A stretch of DNA of 64,000 bases from Pyrenula massariospora (lineage: Eukaryota; Ascomycota; Eurotiomycetes; Pyrenulales; Pyrenulaceae), in the NCBI GenBank assembly GCA_021030905.1, contig JAGFMI010000025.1, positions 525,983 to 589,982 on the forward strand. Direction: 5' to 3'. The notes under the pieces were generated by a model. That model had not been told where the DNA came from. It saw nothing but the letters and a program-made list of their open reading frames with translations, and searched no databases. Within the stretch, counting starts at the first letter, position 1. Each line of letters opens with the position of its first letter. Position numbers and translations under genes: made by a program. This document shows positions 24,741 through 34,189 of the stretch, in pieces.

Positions 24741-25202
24741 ATATCACAGCAATATGACGATCGACGTGTAATTTTCATAGATCAACATTAAGGGGCAAGA
24801 CATCTTCTCTTGCAAGTATACGCGCAGTCAGCGTGAAAGATTCAAATTATGATGGAAGAGTCGTCAAGGATAATGGATTTGGAGAGATTCGTTCTGGCGC
24901 GAGAATACAGTATGATACCTACATAATGTTTAGATTGTTAATGGATCAGAGAGATTTATACATAAGGTTTCAGGTTATCGAATCCATTGGTGGTTGAGAC
25001 ATGAAGAATTAAAATTTTGTGAAAAGGTGTTCATGGTGTGGGCTTGGGATTGCGTTAGAGGGTGGAACGCGTCTCCCCGCATCCACCTCCGCCGCGTGTG
25101 GAGCGTCCTGTGCAAATTGAGGCTCATTCAAATCTTCGATCAAGCACGTACCAGGTTCTAAACCTCGAAGTACTCTGCAATTACCTCACCTGGCCGGACA
25201 GA
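24741..25202. other. Intergenic region upstream of PSF2
   Basis: About 460 bp, moderately AT-rich in the first half, hold the 3' end of the second MDR gene and the PSF2 promoter. An in-frame open stretch precedes the PSF2 start from 25062, but its residues are unlike the family, so it is treated as leader. Confidence 0.4.
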
Positions 25203-26009
25203 ATGGCCTTCACGCTGTCTCCGGGCCTCATCCCCTCCGAAGTCGCCTTCCTCTGCGAAATGACCCTCATCACAATTGAGCCCCGCCAGCGCCTCGACCG
25301 AATAGATCTCCTCTCCGTAGGTGCCCCATAGACCATACATTCTAGGTCAGCCTACGCCTATTTCATACCTGAATAATGTTCTCAACTGAACCATCTCTGA
25401 CGATCTCTTTCTCGTCAGGGGCCAACACCGTCTCTCCTCCCCTCACAACGCAGAAATATCCCCCTCTGGCTTGCCCTCCTCCTCAAACGCCAACGTCGTG
25501 TCAACATTCTTCCTCCACCGTGGCTCCATCCGGAATCCTTATCTGAAATCCTCTCCCTTGAGACGGACCACTTCCCTGACTCCTTCACGCCTAGCCCTCC
25601 ACTCTCTCAACCTTCTTCCTCCACATCTTCGAGGCCACATCGATGTCCCCCCTTCCTCCCAGACTGCACCTCCTCCGCCCCATCAACATCGCTCCCCTAC
25701 CACTGGCTTGATCTGTCGACCCTTCTCCTTGAGCATGCAAGTGACGACCTAGTCGATCCGGATACAACACGGCGCTTAATCCGGGATTTGCGGGAGGTGC
25801 GGATGGCGAAGATGAGGAGAACGACTGAGCGATTAGAGGGAACGGGGGAGGGAGTAAGAGTAGACGGCGTTGGCGCTATGGAGATATCGGAGGTGAGAGG
25901 GTTTGTGACGAGTGTGGTAGATGGGCTGAGGGAGTTGGGAAGAAGTCGGGAGGAAAGGGAGGCGGAGGAGGGAGAAGGTGGGCTAGAAGATGATGACATG
26001 GAGATGTGA
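25203..26009 (+). CDS. PSF2: GINS complex subunit PSF2 (DNA replication)
   Basis: Two exons, 25203-25316 and 25419-26009, give 234 residues, a normal fungal Psf2 length. The N terminus ([19 protein letters not shown], then [12 protein letters not shown]) is the characteristic Psf2 B-domain start. After the intron (GTAGGT...TCGTCAG) comes the signature [20 protein letters not shown], then the helical [17 protein letters not shown] and [20 protein letters not shown]. An acidic C-terminal tail ends the protein. GINS (Sld5-Psf1-Psf2-Psf3) is part of the CMG replicative helicase and is essential in yeast. The gene sits between the second reductase and the dioxygenase, inside what looks like a metabolite cluster. 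It may simply be a syntenic housekeeping gene, or an extra copy; the window alone cannot tell. Confidence 0.93.
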
Positions 26010-26739
26010 GGTACTTTTGTGGGTACTAAGTTGTATCATAAAGCATAGCGGGTTCCGGCTACGAACTTTGCTCATCCAAAGACTACAATGGCAGCTTTTG
26101 TAGAAGCTTTTACACGCAAGGAAAGCTCGAGTTGAAGCAAGATATCTGATGCTGATTTGATGTTTCGCAAAGCATAGCTTTCAAGGTACATGGTACTATT
26201 CCTACAGCCTACGGATCCTGTCTACGTAATTGTAAACAACAAGACTATTTGTAACGTCATTAAAGAAACATCACGTTGCGCAGACATTTATGGCCGGGTT
26301 TGAGAAAGGTGCGAGGCTACTAAGTACCCTCGGACCTGTGAGCCAGGTCCACTAACTAATGATTCTTTGCACCCGAGGCTGGCTGACAGAAATCGTAGGC
26401 CCCCTTCAGGCTCTTCAGGCCGATTGTTAGCCGAGAAGGGGGCCACGAGTTCTGTCACTCAGCCTCGCATGGCTCGTCCATGTGCATTTCTCGGGGGTTT
26501 CCCATCCATGCATCAATCCCTTGCCTGGCTCGTCTGGATGTATCCCTGTGCTGGTATGCAGAGGAAGGACGGCACATGCAGGTTGGCTACGCCGCTTTTC
26601 AGCCCAATAACGCCCACTGCTTAGTAGGTCATAACATTGTCGGCCTACGCAAGTAAAGCTCGGAATGGATCGAGTTCCAGCAACAACAGATACGCCTGCT
26701 CCATGATATTCATATTTCTCCAAGTCTCAAGCGTCAACC
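26010..26739. other. Intergenic region upstream of the dioxygenase gene
   Basis: This 730-bp stretch holds the PSF2 3' end and the dioxygenase promoter. The sequence is somewhat AT-rich to about 26300. Two overlapping ORFs of 85-98 codons near 26367-26723 on opposite strands lack recognisable features. Confidence 0.4.
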
Positions 26740-27954
26740 ATGGGTTCAGCGTCTCCTGCCATTATCCCTACTATTGACATTTCTGCTTTCACAACTCAAA
26801 GTGATATCGCTGCACGGGAAGCGACGGCCAAAGAGCTCGCCGAAAAATGCCAGATCAATGGCTGTGTAGGAATCACCGGTCATGGTGTACCTTCTGAACT
26901 TCTTCAAGAAGCATTCAATGTGTCCAAACGGTTCTTTGATCTACCCATGGAGGACAAGATGAAAGCCCCTCATCCTCCTTCCGCCGTGCCTCATCGAGGC
27001 TACTCAGCACCGGGGAGAGAGAAGGCATATACTAAAGAGGAGCTATCCACGAACTCAGACGCCGTCGCTGACGCGAAAAGGAAGATCATGGACTTCAAAG
27101 AGACTTTCGAGGTCGGCGATGAGTCTAACCGGAGGATGTACAACATCTGGTTGCCGGAAAGCGTGATGCCTGGTTTTCGCGATTTCATGACAATGATGTT
27201 TTGGAGACTCCATGAGACGTCCAATGCCGTACTTGAAGCATTGATGATGAGTTTGAACCTCACCGAAGACGAATGCAAAGCCATACGAGCCTTGCAGACT
27301 GGTTATAGCGACCAGCTGCGTTTAGCACATTATCCCCCTGCTTCGACCGCGGAGTTGAACAGAGAAGATCTGGGGCGATTGCCAGCGCATACTGATTGGA
27401 GGTACGTGACCTATCTATAGCATTATGCTGTGGCGGGAATCTGACTGATGCACTCCTCCCAACTTAGTTCATTTACCCTCCTCTTCCAAGACCATTGCGG
27501 TGGTCTCGAATTCAGGAATGCCGAGGACGGTTCCTTCATGCCAGCAATCCCGGACGGAGACAAGCTATATCTCAACATCGGCGATATGTTCGAGCGAATT
27601 TCCAACGGTACAAGTCTCTTCGCTTCAACCGTTCTCAAAGTTCTAGGCCCTCTCTAGGTAGCTAACCATGTCCGTGGAGTAGGCATCTACCCATCAGCCA
27701 CGCACCGTGTGACGATCCCTGAAAGCGCTCTTTCAAGCGACCCAGGTAAGGCGCACATGACGCAGGCGCGCTACTCTATCCCCTTCTTCTGCATGCCTCA
27801 CGAAGACATGGCCGTCTCGACGGCGCCTTCTTGCATTAGTCACGAACGGCCACAACGGTACGAAGCGATTGTTTCGAAGGAGTATGCGGGGGAGATGTCA
27901 AAGTGGCAGTATGAGAAGGCTGAAGGGACTGGAATTGCCGAGCGCGCTGGGTGA
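26740..27954 (+). CDS. 2-oxoglutarate/Fe(II)-dependent dioxygenase (isopenicillin-N-synthase-like)
   Basis: Three exons, 26740-27401, 27468-27607 and 27683-27954, encode 357 residues. The DIOX_N region opens with IPTIDISAF and GCVGITGHGVP. The double-stranded beta-helix has the metal ligands His217 and Asp219 in AHTDWSS (restored by splicing) and His275 in SATHRVTIP. The 2-oxoglutarate-binding Arg297 and Ser299 lie in ARYSIPFF. All key residues are present, so an active oxygenase is expected: hydroxylation, desaturation or ring formation on a small molecule. Each splice junction restores family consensus, which supports the model. It is plausibly a tailoring enzyme of the PKS pathway. It also lies next to the UstYa/precursor pair, so service in a peptide pathway cannot be excluded. 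Confidence 0.93.
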
Positions 27955-28295
27955 TGTCTACTGGAGAGAGACTACAATTAGGCTATCACAGATTTCCTCT
28001 AATCTTGCTGGATAGGCAGTTTTCAATCCCTTCTCAGTTAAGTCTTCTTACGTTCCGATCTTGGGCTGGTCATGTTGCCCCCTTGTCAATGGATTTATCT
28101 GCTAATTCGAGAGCGCGTTTTCTCCCTGAAGAATACGCCTGTTCTGCTCTCTTCCAAACCCCCCTCCCGTTCCAGCCCGGGATTGTATGACCCCGTCAAA
28201 AACAACCCCCGAAACCCGCATAGCCCAACCATCCCAACCTACCATAGTCATCCACAAACCCCCCGACCCCACCGCTCGCCACACAAAAGTCCCAA
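27955..28295. other. Convergent 3' region between dioxygenase and UstYa-like gene
   Basis: The 341 bp between two facing stop codons hold 3' ends only. The right part is C-rich on the plus strand (28200-28340). No additional gene is seen. Confidence 0.45.
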
Positions 28296-29364
28296 CTAAT
28301 ACCGTCCCATCCCACCACCCTCCCCCTCCACCCCCCTCACAATATCCTCCCTCCCTACCGCCCTCTCATCAAACATCCCCCGCAGCCCCTCCCAATTCAC
28401 GCACTCACGCACAACATTGGGCGACGCGGACAGCTCGTGGCCGACGATCCCCGACCAGTAGTACGGATACGGCGTCAGGTCGGCGTGGCACATGACGGAC
28501 GTGCGGAGGGACTCAAGACAGTGGGCTGTCAGTCGTGCAGCAGGGTCAGGTCAGCTGAGTATGGCTTTTGCCTCACATGGGTCATGGGGGAAACGCACTG
28601 TTGTGGTGCCAGTCGCGGGCGCGCTGCTCGGGCGTCTGGCCCGGGTAGTAGTAGTCCGCGTACAGCGTCTGTCGGAGGCGTCGCTGTGTTTTTTTGAGAT
28701 CAGGCTGTTTTTCTGGGGGAAAAACACAGGAGCGGGGGGTTGGGAGAGGGGTGCCTACCAGGCAGTGCAGGTTGTGGAAGACGCCGAGGATGGTGGCGTA
28801 GCCGCCGCCGTGGACGTGGACGTCGCCGGTGAAGTTCATGGTGGTGGCTTCGTGGGGAGTGAGCTTGAAGGTCTGGTCTGTTGGAGGCGAGTTTGTGTTT
28901 AGTTCTGTGGTAAGGTGAGGCGGGAGGTGGGATCGTGGCCATCTTACTGTGGAGGAGCTTGTTCCACGCGATATCGCCGTCCCAGGTTGGTTCGCCCATG
29001 TAGAGCTTGTTTTCCCAGTAGTCGAAAGGGGGGATGTCGATGTCATATTCGATGGCGTGTGCCAGAGGTGCTACTCTATGTCAGTAGAAAATTTGGATTG
29101 TGAGGTTGGAGATGTACAGTAAAGGTTGGGAGCTTTTAGGCTTTGGCTCTGTGGCCAGCTTGCTACTTCTCCTGATCGAGAGTGCAAGAAGACATTCAGA
29201 AATAGGACTCCTAAGATCAAGATCCCAACATGTATGGTGAAAGCGACGAGCCAGCATCGCAATTGTCTGGGTTTGTTATGCGCATCTTCGTGACCACAGT
29301 GGGAACACGGGTAGTGCTTGTTCTCAAGCTCTTCGGGTAGAAATGGTTGTTTCTCAGCTTCCAT
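28296..29364 (-). CDS. UstYa-family (DUF3328) membrane-anchored oxidase/cyclase
   Basis: Five exons (29364-29118, 29073-28948, 28877-28759, 28683-28599, 28525-28296) join in frame to 268 residues. A short N-terminal segment with CSHC is followed by one membrane helix (about 37-60), then a lumenal domain with the family block AIEYDI...YMGEPTWDGDIAWNKLL. The two diagnostic HxxHC motifs are both intact: HNLHC (about 159-163) and HNTHC (about 191-195), the latter created by the last splice and followed by LESLRTSVMC. UstYa proteins catalyse oxidative cyclisation or other oxidations in ustiloxin, phomopsin and cyclochlorotine pathways, and some occur in other metabolite pathways. Each intron fits the domain spacing. 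The gene is divergent from a Kex2-repeat precursor-like gene, the usual neighbour in dikaritin RiPP clusters. Confidence 0.9.
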
Positions 29365-30154
29365 GGCAATCGGTTCGAAGAAAATAGATGAGATGAATGA
29401 AATGACGGAGATAGTTTTCCACGGCTGAGGTTTTTGGATCAACAATTCTGTATCTCTCCATCCATCGGCGTTTTAATTAGAGGTGCAATCACCGACGGCA
29501 CTTTCTTGACCAGGCATGGTCATCTAGTGCCGCTTTGCAAAACTCAACTTCCCGTACCAGCTTGGAATCTTCTCCCAATGATCGACGGCAGTTGTTCCAG
29601 GGACTGTCCACGATGCCTGAGGTTTGAGTCTACGGCCCCGTTGAGAGCGTCATGCGTCGTGAAAAGGGGCCAGATGGTTGTCGATATCCAATAGGAGTAT
29701 AGAAACACAGCTTGTTCGGCGTGTCATAAAGTGGCGTAAAGCATGCTTCGCGAGCTGTGCCTCATCACATATCTCTCGCAATCCACGGGCTGAAAGACAT
29801 TCACGAATTTTGTATCCAGCGAACCCTACCGAGAGAACCCCCTGCCCCGAGACTATACTATTAGGCAACTAACAGAAATGACCCATCGACGAGGATCAGC
29901 TTCCTTTTGAATGATGTAATCTGTTCGGCTATCAGCATGTTGTTCCAGTCACTTTTGCCGGCCTGCTAGACATGTTATCCAACCGCTGCTTCGAAAAGGT
30001 ATAAAATTACACATCACCGACACTTCTACGTTTTCATCTTCCTAGCCTACCGCCTATCTAGTCGACTTCAGCGGTAGCCTTTGTAATCTCTTGGGAACAT
30101 CACCTCGAAAAGACTTTCTTACTCGAAATTATACATCGTATTCAAACCAGAGAA
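29365..30154. promoter_or_regulatory. Divergent promoter between UstYa-like gene and precursor-peptide gene
   Basis: The 790 bp between divergent starts probably hold both promoters. A TATAAAAT box lies at 30000-30007, 155 bp ahead of the precursor ATG, followed by a pyrimidine-rich stretch. Several small ORFs in the middle are unassigned. Confidence 0.5.
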
Positions 30155-30400
30155 ATGTACCTCAAAACGCTCTTTCTCGCTGTCCTTTTGTCTGCAACGA
30201 CCAAGGCCATGCCCATCCTCTCCTGTATGTGCATGGATTTATCCTCTCTTGTGGCATTGAAACTGACTCTCCTTCTCGAAGATGGCTTGGCTGAAGCCAA
30301 CGCTATGATGGAAGGGAAAAGGGGTCCGCCTAAGATTGAGATCGGTCTCGCCGACAACGGTGATCCGTTTGCCGAGGAGAAGAGAAGCATTCAATATTGA
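30155..30400 (+). CDS. Putative Kex2-processed precursor peptide (UstA/dikaritin-like), apparently truncated
   Basis: The reading starts at ATG 30155 with a clear signal peptide (MYLKTLFLAVLLSATTKA, cleavage expected after TKA). A GTATGT donor at 30225, a CTGAC branch site and an AG at 30281 suggest a 57-bp intron. Splicing keeps frame and leaves 62 residues before TGA at 398-400 of the 30 kb block. The mature part contains two Lys-Arg dipeptides, each closing a unit that opens GLA(E/D). This is the form of fungal RiPP precursors cleaved by Kex2. The 60-nt repeat continues past the stop in another frame, so the product is probably shortened by an indel. The divergent UstYa-like gene supports the assignment. 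No tyrosinase or peptidase partner is visible in the window. Confidence 0.6.
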   Translation: MYLKTLFLAVLLSATTKAMPILSCMCMDLSSLVALKLTLLLEDGLAEANAMMEGKRGPPKIEIGLADNGDPFAEEKRSIQY

Positions 30401-30464
30401 GAACAGCCTTGCTGACGACGATGTTTTTGGGAATGAGGAACGAAGCGCATTGGATGTCTTGCCT
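30284..30464 (+). repeat. Three tandem precursor units of 60, 61 and 60 nt
   Basis: Units lie at 30284-30343, 30344-30404 and 30405-30464. Each opens with a (G/S)-L-A-(E/D) codon block and has a dibasic-like site (KR, KR, ER) at residues 12-14, followed by a 6-7 residue candidate core; in unit 1 the core is GPPKIEI. The single extra nucleotide in unit 2 shifts the frame, so unit 3 is out of frame with units 1 and 2. Confidence 0.65.
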
Positions 30465-30967
30465 TGCCTACTCAGAGGCGTCTGTGTTGTGCCCTTGTGG
30501 TGTCAGTAAGAAAGGAGGTTTGGACACCCAATTCTTTCCGATTCTCGAAATTTCAATGCCCGTAATAGAAAACAGACGACGGGGGTTTGTTAGGGCTCAG
30601 GATGGAAGTATGGTATCGAAATTGCTTGTCAAATAGATCTTGCTCTTGTACATTCTCGATTGCCGAGCCAAGGCTTACAATTAAGCATCAATCGGGATGT
30701 TTCTCTCCAAGTTTCAAGAATTGAGGCTCTCCTCCCATCTGCCCCCATGTTCCTGTCAACGCCAACGCCAACGCTAGAAAGCACCTACTACATCGTTCCT
30801 CACGCGCTTTCATCCACGCCGTCAGCTGTCCAATCTCTGACCGATTCTTCATATGTGCCATATCAGGTCACGATCGGAGGACAGCTAGCGTTTCAACAAA
30901 TCACGATTCACAGTCACGCTGATCCGACGTGGTCGTCAATTTGCTGCTGCCGAGTATCTTAGCAGCT
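30465..30967 (+). pseudogene. Possible decayed 3' end of the precursor gene and unassigned ORF
   Basis: In the frame of unit 3, the reading runs to a TAA at 30507-30509 that overlaps a GTAAGA donor (30506). An AG at 30567-30568 would join to a basic tail ending at 30636. This could be a lost last exon, but the support is only splice consensus. An ORF with ATG at 30747 running to 30962 encodes about 71 residues of no recognised family. Confidence 0.3.
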
Positions 30968-31150
30968 ACATGCGGCGTAGCTGAATGACGTACAACTGAG
31001 GAAGGCGTTGATAAGCACGGCGTAAGTGATAGTAACATCCCAAGTACGGCGTCGTTGAATGCGGCGTTCTTGAATAAGGGGTTGCTGAGAGCGGCGCAGC
31101 TTAGTGCGGCGCAACTGCATGCCGAGATGCGGCGTAGCTGAGCGGCATAG
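30968..31150. repeat. Degenerate GC-rich tandem repeat at the isochore border
   Basis: The 15-mer ATGCGGCGTAGCTGA occurs exactly at 30970-30984 and 31127-31141. Between them lie diverged relatives containing GCGGCG or ACGGCGT every 10-30 bp. It looks like an old minisatellite that escaped the decay seen 200 bp further on. Confidence 0.6.
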
Positions 31151-31242
31151 GTGCTTACGGTGTGATAGGTGAGTTCATCTTTCCGGAGTAATGCTATTGA
31201 TCGGGATAGTGCCTGTCATGGAGGCCATCTTGATCTACGACA

Positions 31243-31389
31243 ATGGCCGAAGACCAAATAGACATTTTTCTTGATCTGCTCGTTCATCTCCAATCATCTA
31301 CGCGGGCCCTCTTCAACCTGTCAAAATTATTAAGAATTAAACTCGTTACCCTCTCTGAAATTCGAAAAAAACTTCTAAATTTTAAATAA
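31243..31389 (+). other. 48-codon ORF crossing the base-composition boundary
   Basis: An ATG at 31243 opens a frame starting MAEDQIDIFLDLLVHLQSST and closing at TAA 31387-31389. Its first half is of normal composition and its second half is inside the AT-rich block. It could be the 5' end of a transposon gene whose remainder was destroyed, or a cut-off host gene. No family recognised. Confidence 0.3.
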
Positions 31390-32549
31390 CTAGAATAAGT
31401 GGCTGTGCTTAAAATTTTAATATTTTTATTTAAATATATATTTTAAAAACTTTTTAAAAATTTTTTATTATTAAAAAATATAATAGTTATAATGTATAGA
31501 GAAAATTATATATTAAAATTTTATTAAATATTAATTCGATTACTAATTTTTTTTTTATTAAATTAAAAAATAATTTTTTTTAATCGAATATTATATAAAA
31601 AATTTTTAAATTTTAAATAAAATTTACAGTAAAATTACTGCACATAAAATTTAATTTAAATTATATATATAAATTATATAAAAAGTTAATTACTTTTCGA
31701 AATCTTTTAACTATTCAATTTTTAAACTTTTAAATTTAAATTTTTAAATTTTTAAATATAAATCTTATTTAAATTTAACGAACTTATTTTTAAAAAAAAA
31801 TTTAATAAAAATATTAACAATATATTTATTTTTAAATATTTATTTTTAACTAAATATATTCTATTATTAAAATTTTTAATTATAATATTATTAAATATCG
31901 ATATACTTAGTACATTAATAATTTTTTAAATTAATAATTAAATTTTTTACTTCGACGCTATCAATAATTATTTAAATAAAATTTTTAATTATAATAAGTT
32001 AAAGTTTGCTTATAAGTCTTTATAATTATTTAATTTTATAAAAAATATTATCTATATCGACGTATTCAATTTCTATAATTAAAATTATTATATATTTTTA
32101 ATACTTTAAACTTCAACTTATAAAGCCACTTTTTAAATAAAAAATATAATTTAAAATAAACTTCCAAGTATTTAAATAATTATTATTATAAAAAATATTA
32201 ATTATTTTTATAAAATCACATAAAAAATTTCTTTATATTATAATTTAATATTTATAATATTTTTAATATAACGAAAAATTTATTAAATCGTTTTTTAATA
32301 TTTTAAAATAAATTTATATATATAGCGGGCGTACAATGTAAATAATATTTAAATAAATATAAAATATAAAATAAAAAAAAAATTTAATAACCTATTAATA
32401 CCGTTCGGTTAAAAATAAATTATAATTTAATAAATTTTTACACAGTTTAAAATTTTTAATTATTAATAATATAACCGGCTTACAATCCTGCATATTAAAA
32501 AAAATTTTTTATTAATATAAATAAATTAATATAATAAAACGGTTCTGTT
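31390..32549. other. AT-rich sequence without a resolved feature
   Basis: No LTR or protein remnant was identified in this part of the block. It may be the 3' part or flank of the Copia-like remnant to its right. Confidence 0.4.
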
Positions 32550-33480
32550 CAAACAATCTTAATAAATTTAAATATTTAAATAAAACTTTATAAGGTCAAG
32601 ATTTTTTATAAAAAATATATAATTAAAAATACCTTTTAGGCGCTAAATATTTATAAATAAAATTTTAAATATTAATAAATCGTCTATATAAACGGCTATT
32701 AATAAATTTTTATTAAAAAAAATACTATAATTAACGGCGACTAATTTTAATTTTAAATTAAAAAAAAAATAATATAGGCGTTAATATTATAAATAAAAAA
32801 TCTATTTAAATTTATATAAAATTTTTTTAAATTTATAGATTCTACTAGTATTATTATTAAATTTAAATAATTATTAAATAAATACATTTATATCGATCTC
32901 GCTATTAAAAAAAATAATTTTTATATTTATTTATTCGCATTTAAAATTTTTTATTATTATATAATTAAAAAGTACTTTATAGGCTATTTATTTAATTATA
33001 AAAAAAAAGATCTTTTAATAGTCGATTTTTTTTAATTATTAATTTTTATATACAACCTAACGGACTTTATACTTAATAATTTTTTTTAAAAATTTATATT
33101 TAAAAGTAAATACTATTAATTCTTAAAAATTTATTAATTATTAATAGAAAATTTAATTAACTTTTAAGTTCTTATTTTAATAAAAAAATTAAATTTTTAT
33201 TAAGCAGCAGCTTTTTATTATTTAAAATTTTTATTTTATAAAATTTCTTTTTAAATATAAAGTTTTATTATTTTAAATATTTAAACGTCGATAAATAATA
33301 AATTATATTATTTTAAAAATTAAACGACGGCGAGAAATAAATTTACTTATTAAAAAATTTTAATTAATAATAATTGGAAGCGAACTACTATATAAATATA
33401 CTATAAAAAGTTCATCGTAATAATATTATTATTATTTACTAGAAGACGCCAGCAAAAATATTTTGCCGTTAATTTAAAAT
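32550..33480 (-). mobile_element. Ty1/Copia-like retrotransposon remnant (reverse transcriptase region)
   Basis: On the minus strand, 32693-32660 reads VYIDDLLI with an intact YIDD (codons at 32690-32679). Downstream (lower coordinates) is a stop-broken match to the Copia pattern I..LK..., F.MK.LG...FYLGI, reaching about 32560. The Copia rather than Gypsy call rests on VYIDDLLI and the LK/LG spacing. LTRs for this copy were not found, and the right limit is a guess. Confidence 0.6.
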
Positions 33481-33519
33481 ATTTTTTATTTTTTATTTTA
33501 TATTTTTTACATTGATTTT

Positions 33520-33655
33520 TATAATTCAATTATATATATATTTATATATATTTTTTTATATATATTTTTTTATATATATTTTTATATATATATATTTTAT
33601 ATATATATTTTTATATATATATTTTTTTATATATATTTTTTTATATATATTTTAA
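33520..33655. repeat. TA/T-tract microsatellite
   Basis: Blocks of TATATATA alternate with T4-T7 tracts in about ten irregular units. Low-complexity repeat of no evident function. Confidence 0.7.
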
Positions 33656-33680
33656 TTTTATTAAATAGTTTAATTAATAT

Positions 33681-34150
33681 ATTTAATCTTAATAAATAAA
33701 GCCCGCTAATTATTTATAATAAATAAATTTTTAAATTATTTAGTCTTAATAAATAAAGCCCGCTAATTTATTATAAATTTTATTAATTATTTAATCTTAA
33801 TAAATAAAGCCCGCTAATTTATTATTAATAAATAAATTTTTAAATTATTTAGTCTTAATAAATAAAGCCCGCTGATTTATTATTAATAAATAAATTTTTA
33901 AATTATTTAGTCTTAATAAATAGAGCACGCTAATTATTATTAATAAATAAATTTTATAAATTATTTAGTCTTAATAAATAGAGCCCGCTAATTATATATT
34001 TCCAATAAATAAATTTTATAAATTATTTAGTCTTAATAAATAGAGCCTATTAATTATTTAGTCTTAATAAATAGAGCCTGCTAATTATTTATTTTTAATA
34101 AATAAAGCCCGCTAATTATCTATTTTTAATAAATAAATAAATTTATTATA
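33681..34150. repeat. Minisatellite of nine units with a conserved AGCCCGC core
   Basis: Units share CTTAATAAATARAGCCCGCT, with cores near 33700, 33757, 33808, 33866, 33924, 33982, 34044, 34075 and 34106. Most are spaced 51-62 bp; the last three are 31 bp apart. Three units have lost or changed core bases (CACGC, CCTAT, CCTGC). Confidence 0.85.
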
Positions 34151-34189
34151 ATTATTATTAGTAGGTTATCTATATAATTATATAAATTT

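Noticed and set aside
28437-28902. Plus-strand ORFs of 86-136 codons opposite the UstYa-like gene
   Set aside because: They are antisense shadows of five well-supported exons on the minus strand.
30155-30400. Alpha-type mating pheromone precursor
   Set aside because: Signal peptide and Kex2 sites fit, but the candidate cores lack the Trp/Cys pattern of filamentous ascomycete pheromones, and the neighbour is UstYa-like.
33681-34150. CRISPR-like array
   Set aside because: Repeats are A/T with unequal, mutually similar spacers, in a eukaryotic context; it is a minisatellite.
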